The position numbers and the translations under genes were made by a program. A DNA stretch of 7,709 nucleotides from Aestuariivita sp049276915 (GTDB lineage: Bacteria; Pseudomonadota; Alphaproteobacteria; Rhodobacterales; Rhodobacteraceae): the NCBI RefSeq assembly GCF_049276915.1, contig NZ_JBASXK010000171.1:1-7709 (forward strand), written 5' to 3'. This document shows, one piece after another, positions 5,270 through 7,709 of this stretch. The notes below the pieces were generated by a model. It did not search any database. It saw only the letters and a program-made list of their open reading frames with translations, and was not told the DNA's origin. Position 1 is the first letter of the stretch, and each line of letters begins with the position of its first letter.

Positions 5270-7114
5270 ATGCTCAGGATAGATGACATCACCTACGCCA
5301 TTGCCGGCCGCCGTTTGTTTGACGGTGCCAGCGCAGTGATACCCACCGGTCACAAGGTCGGACTGGTGGGGCGAAACGGCACCGGCAAAACGACATTGTT
5401 CCGCTTGATCCGGGGGGAACTGGCCCTGGAATCAGGCCAGATCCACATGCCGAAACAAGCCCGCATCGGAGGGGTCGCGCAGGAAGTGCCCTCAAACGAG
5501 GTCTCGTTGCTGAATACCGTGCTGGCGGCGGACACCGAGCGCGCCGAGCTTATGGCCGACACCACTCAGGATCCTACCCGCATCGCCGAGATCCAGGCCC
5601 GCCTGACGGATATCGATGCCTGGAGCGCCGAGGCGCGGGCGGCCTCAATTCTCAAAGGGCTTGGATTCGACGATCCCGACCATGCCCGCCCCTGTTCGGA
5701 TTTCTCGGGCGGATGGCGCATGCGCGTGGCACTGGCCGCCGTGCTTTTTGCCCAACCTGATCTTTTGCTGCTGGACGAGCCGACGAACTATCTGGATCTG
5801 GAAGGCGCGTTGTGGCTCGAAGCCTATCTTGCGAAGTATCCTCATACCGTGATCATCATCAGCCATGACCGCGGCTTGCTGAACCGCGCGGTCGGCTCGA
5901 TCCTGCATCTCGAAGACCGCAAGCTGACCTTCTATCAGGGTCCCTATGATCAGTTTGCCCGTGCCCGCGCCGAGAAACTTGCCCTGGCTGATGCCATGGC
6001 CAAAAAGCAGGAAACCCGCCGCGCCCATCTGCAATCCTATGTGGATCGCTTCCGCTACAAGGCGGACAAGGCCAAGCAGGCTCAATCCCGGATCAAGGCG
6101 CTGGCGCGCATGCAGCCGATAACCAGCCCGCAAGAAGCCGCGCTGCGCGCGTTCTCCTTCCCCGAGCCGGAAGAACTTTCGCCGCCGATCATCGCCGCCG
6201 AGGGCGTGGCGGTAGGCTATGGCGGCGCGCCGGTGCTGCAACGGCTGAACCTGCGCATTGATCAGGATGACCGCATCGCGCTGCTTGGCAAGAACGGAGA
6301 GGGTAAATCCACACTCTCCAAGCTTCTGTCGGGCCGGCTGGAGCGTGAGATGGGCAAGATGGTGGTCGCGTCCAAACTGCGCGTGGGCTATTTCGCGCAG
6401 CATCAGGTAGACGAACTGTTCATTGATGAAACCCCGCTTGACCACCTGAGACGTCTGCGCCCCGGTGAAACGCCCGCCAAACTGCGCTCGCGATTGTCAG
6501 GATTTGGCCTGAATGCCGATCAGGCAGATACGGTGGTGGGCCAGTTGTCGGGGGGCCAGAAAGCGCGCCTTTCGTTGCTGCTGGCCACCATTGACGTGCC
6601 GCATTTGCTGATACTGGATGAGCCGACCAACCACCTGGATATCGAAAGCCGCGAAGCGCTGGTCGAGGCCCTGACCGCCTATACAGGCGCGGTCATCCTT
6701 GTGAGCCATGACATGCATCTGCTGGAATTGGTCGCCGACCGGCTCTGGCTGGTCAAGGACGGCACTGCAACGCCCTATGAGGGCGATCTGGAAAGCTATC
6801 GTCAATTGCTTTTGTCGCGCGAAGGTTCGGGCAGTTCAAAACCTGCACCACCCAAACCAAAGCGTCCGGATCGCGATGCCATGCTTGCGCTGAAATCCGA
6901 AGTGCGCAAAGGCGAAGCGCGCATCGAAAAGCTGAACGAGATGCGCGACCGGCTGGCCAAGAAACTGGCCGACCCTGCGCTCTACGAAGACGGAGATGCA
7001 GGTGCCATTGCCACCTGGCAGCGCAAATACGCCGAAGTGATGGAAGGGCTTGATCGCGCCGAAGAGATCTGGATGAAAGCCTTGGAAAAACTGGAAGAGG
7101 CCGAGAGCCGCTAG
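5270..7114 (+). CDS. ABC-F family ATPase, YheS-like
   Basis: The 614-residue protein has two ABC ATPase domains on one chain and no membrane domain, as in ABC-F proteins that bind the ribosome and influence translation. Domain 1 has Walker A GRNGTGKT (34-41), signature SGGWR (146-150), Walker B LLLLDE (165-170) and His199. The linker (about 240-283) has the ABC-F pattern HLQSYVDRFRYKADKAKQAQ, the arm that contacts tRNA/ribosome in family members. Domain 2 has Walker A GKNGEGKST (340-348), LSGGQ (426-430), Walker B LLILDE (446-451) and His480. A charged coiled coil fills about 535-614. The SGGWR signature, linker and overall length resemble E. coli YheS. The frame is open back to a TTG at 5195, but the family N-terminus (MLRIDDITYAI) begins at ATG 5270, and the 25 codons before it lack coding bias. 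The ribosome binding site at 5270 is weak. The exact role is unproven. Confidence 0.93.
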   Translation: MLRIDDITYAIAGRRLFDGASAVIPTGHKVGLVGRNGTGKTTLFRLIRGELALESGQIHMPKQARIGGVAQEVPSNEVSLLNTVLAADTERAELMADTTQDPTRIAEIQARLTDIDAWSAEARAASILKGLGFDDPDHARPCSDFSGGWRMRVALAAVLFAQPDLLLLDEPTNYLDLEGALWLEAYLAKYPHTVIIISHDRGLLNRAVGSILHLEDRKLTFYQGPYDQFARARAEKLALADAMAKKQETRRAHLQSYVDRFRYKADKAKQAQSRIKALARMQPITSPQEAALRAFSFPEPEELSPPIIAAEGVAVGYGGAPVLQRLNLRIDQDDRIALLGKNGEGKSTLSKLLSGRLEREMGKMVVASKLRVGYFAQHQVDELFIDETPLDHLRRLRPGETPAKLRSRLSGFGLNADQADTVVGQLSGGQKARLSLLLATIDVPHLLILDEPTNHLDIESREALVEALTAYTGAVILVSHDMHLLELVADRLWLVKDGTATPYEGDLESYRQLLLSREGSGSSKPAPPKPKRPDRDAMLALKSEVRKGEARIEKLNEMRDRLAKKLADPALYEDGDAGAIATWQRKYAEVMEGLDRAEEIWMKALEKLEEAESR

Positions 7115-7123
7115 GCGCGTGCC

Positions 7124-7423
7124 TCAGGCGTCATCATCGATCGGATAAGGCCCGTCTTCAAACAGATAGGCATAGACGGCCGTCAGGTAATCCAGCCACT
7201 CGTCCCCATCGTCGAATTCATCATCCGTCAGCTCTTCCCAGGCCTCCTGATCCATCCCGTCCTCGCCGATCGTTTCGGAAAGCTGATACTGAAACAACTT
7301 TGCCTGTTCTGCGTTGTGTTCTTCCTCGAAGAAGTCTTTGAGCGCTTCGACATCATAGGCCTGCGGGTTCAGATACGCGCTGGCAAAGTGGCTTAGAACT
7401 TGCATGGAATCATCTTCGACCAT
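7124..7423 (-). CDS. Small very acidic conserved-type hypothetical protein
   Basis: I do not recognise the family. The 99-residue product has about 30 Asp/Glu and only two Lys and no Arg. Acidic clusters occur at about 33-35, 67-75 and 89-98, interspersed with aromatic residues (Phe31-Phe32, Trp62, Trp76, Tyr84, Tyr86). It has no signal peptide or membrane segment, so it is presumably cytosolic. The ATG at 7441 lacks a ribosome binding site, whereas the in-frame ATG at 7423 has GGAGAG seven bases upstream, so I use 7423. It converges on the ABC-F gene with nine bases between stops and lies just downstream of a small gene with a basic Lys/Pro tail, with which it may be cotranscribed. Binding a basic protein or nucleic-acid mimicry are possibilities that the sequence does not prove. 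Confidence 0.7.
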   Translation of the reverse strand: MVEDDSMQVLSHFASAYLNPQAYDVEALKDFFEEEHNAEQAKLFQYQLSETIGEDGMDQEAWEELTDDEFDDGDEWLDYLTAVYAYLFEDGPYPIDDDA

Positions 7424-7430
7424 GGCTGTG

Positions 7431-7436
7431 CTCTCC
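7431..7436 (-). promoter_or_regulatory. Ribosome binding site that sets the start of the acidic protein
   Basis: The complement reads GGAGAG, seven bases before the ATG at 7423-7421. It lies within the first codons of the longer reading from 7441, whose own upstream sequence (complement of 7442-7460) has no purine-rich site. Confidence 0.5.
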
Positions 7437-7447
7437 GTCATAAAACA

Positions 7448-7709
7448 TTAGGGTTTCGCGCCCTTGAAGGGCTTGGCTTTGGGTTTCGTTGGTTTGGGTT
7501 TAGCTTTGGGCACGGGTTGCGTCACTATCGGATTTGGATACAGCGTCACGAGCCGCAAGGTTCCGTCCGCCAACAGATCATAGATTGCCTTGCCAGTGCT
7601 GTCCGGTCTCTTCGTCCTCGTCGCCGTCATCCAGCACGTCACCCGTTTCCGACAAGAGCCGCACTTTCATCCCGATGCCGCGCGCGATCAGAAACTTCCG
7701 AAACAACTT
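7448..7709 (-). CDS. Small protein with Lys/Pro-rich C-terminal tail, apparently frameshifted and partial
   Basis: Two reading frames appear to make up one gene. From the right window edge (7709) the first frame gives a plausible protein containing MKVRLLSETGDVLDDGDEDEE, but it hits TGA at 7578-7580. A second frame, one base off, continues with DSTGKAIYDLLADGTLRL and a tail of Lys/Pro/Ala repeats, ending at TAA 7448-7450. Skipping one G of the GG at about 7602-7603 joins them smoothly as EET-DSTGKAIYDLL. The frame could instead start at GTG 7642, but its first 13 residues look like an out-of-frame reading of the acidic stretch. The change may be a sequencing error, a real mutation or a programmed shift. 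The family is unrecognised, and the true start may be ATG 7670 or lie outside the window. Confidence 0.5.

Noticed and set aside
5645..6445. A 266-codon minus-strand open frame opposite the ABC-F gene
   Set aside because: It lies entirely across conserved ABC domains, and its openness follows from the high GC content of the coding strand.

Overview
The window is GC-rich, with strong G/C preference at third codon positions and tightly packed, often overlapping genes. The protein set (YheS-type ABC-F ATPase, Ndk, stand-alone TfoX C-terminal protein, and a MoxR-type AAA ATPase with a DUF2201-like VWA protein) looks like a chromosomal segment of an alphaproteobacterium, most likely Rhodobacterales/Roseobacter. 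The lineage is inferred from protein flavour and base composition, not from a marker gene. No mobile element, CRISPR array, tRNA or rRNA is visible.

Layout. A minus-strand gene starts at 18 and leaves the window on the left. After a 259-bp divergent intergenic region carrying repeated GGAATGAC elements, a plus-strand three-gene operon follows (278-3398): an unrecognised protein with a hydrophobic central segment, a MoxR-type AAA+ ATPase, and a protein with a degenerate metallopeptidase-like N-terminal domain and a C-terminal VWA domain with an intact MIDAS. Both junctions are 4-nt start/stop overlaps, so translation is probably coupled. A minus-strand SAM-dependent methyltransferase (3406-4224) converges on the operon. 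A divergent intergenic region (4225-4363) shares sequence elements with the first one and carries a good sigma70-type promoter placed so that the next gene, a TfoX C-terminal-domain protein (4364-4696), may have a leaderless transcript. That gene converges on ndk (4693-5115, minus) with interlocked stop codons and a perfect 10-bp stem-loop inside its coding sequence. A YheS-like ABC-F ATPase (5270-7114, plus) diverges from ndk and converges on a very acidic 99-residue protein (7124-7423, minus). Upstream of that is a small gene with a Lys/Pro-rich tail that appears to be broken by a one-base frameshift (7448-7709, minus, running off the window).

How the genes work together. The operon encodes an AAA+/VWA pair of the kind that acts as a chaperone or remodelling machine on a client protein. 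The unrecognised first gene is the natural candidate for a membrane-associated adaptor or client. The other genes are ordinary single-gene units (nucleotide metabolism, ribosome-associated ATPase, methyltransferase) with no evident functional link. All three convergent gene pairs have essentially no space between stop codons.
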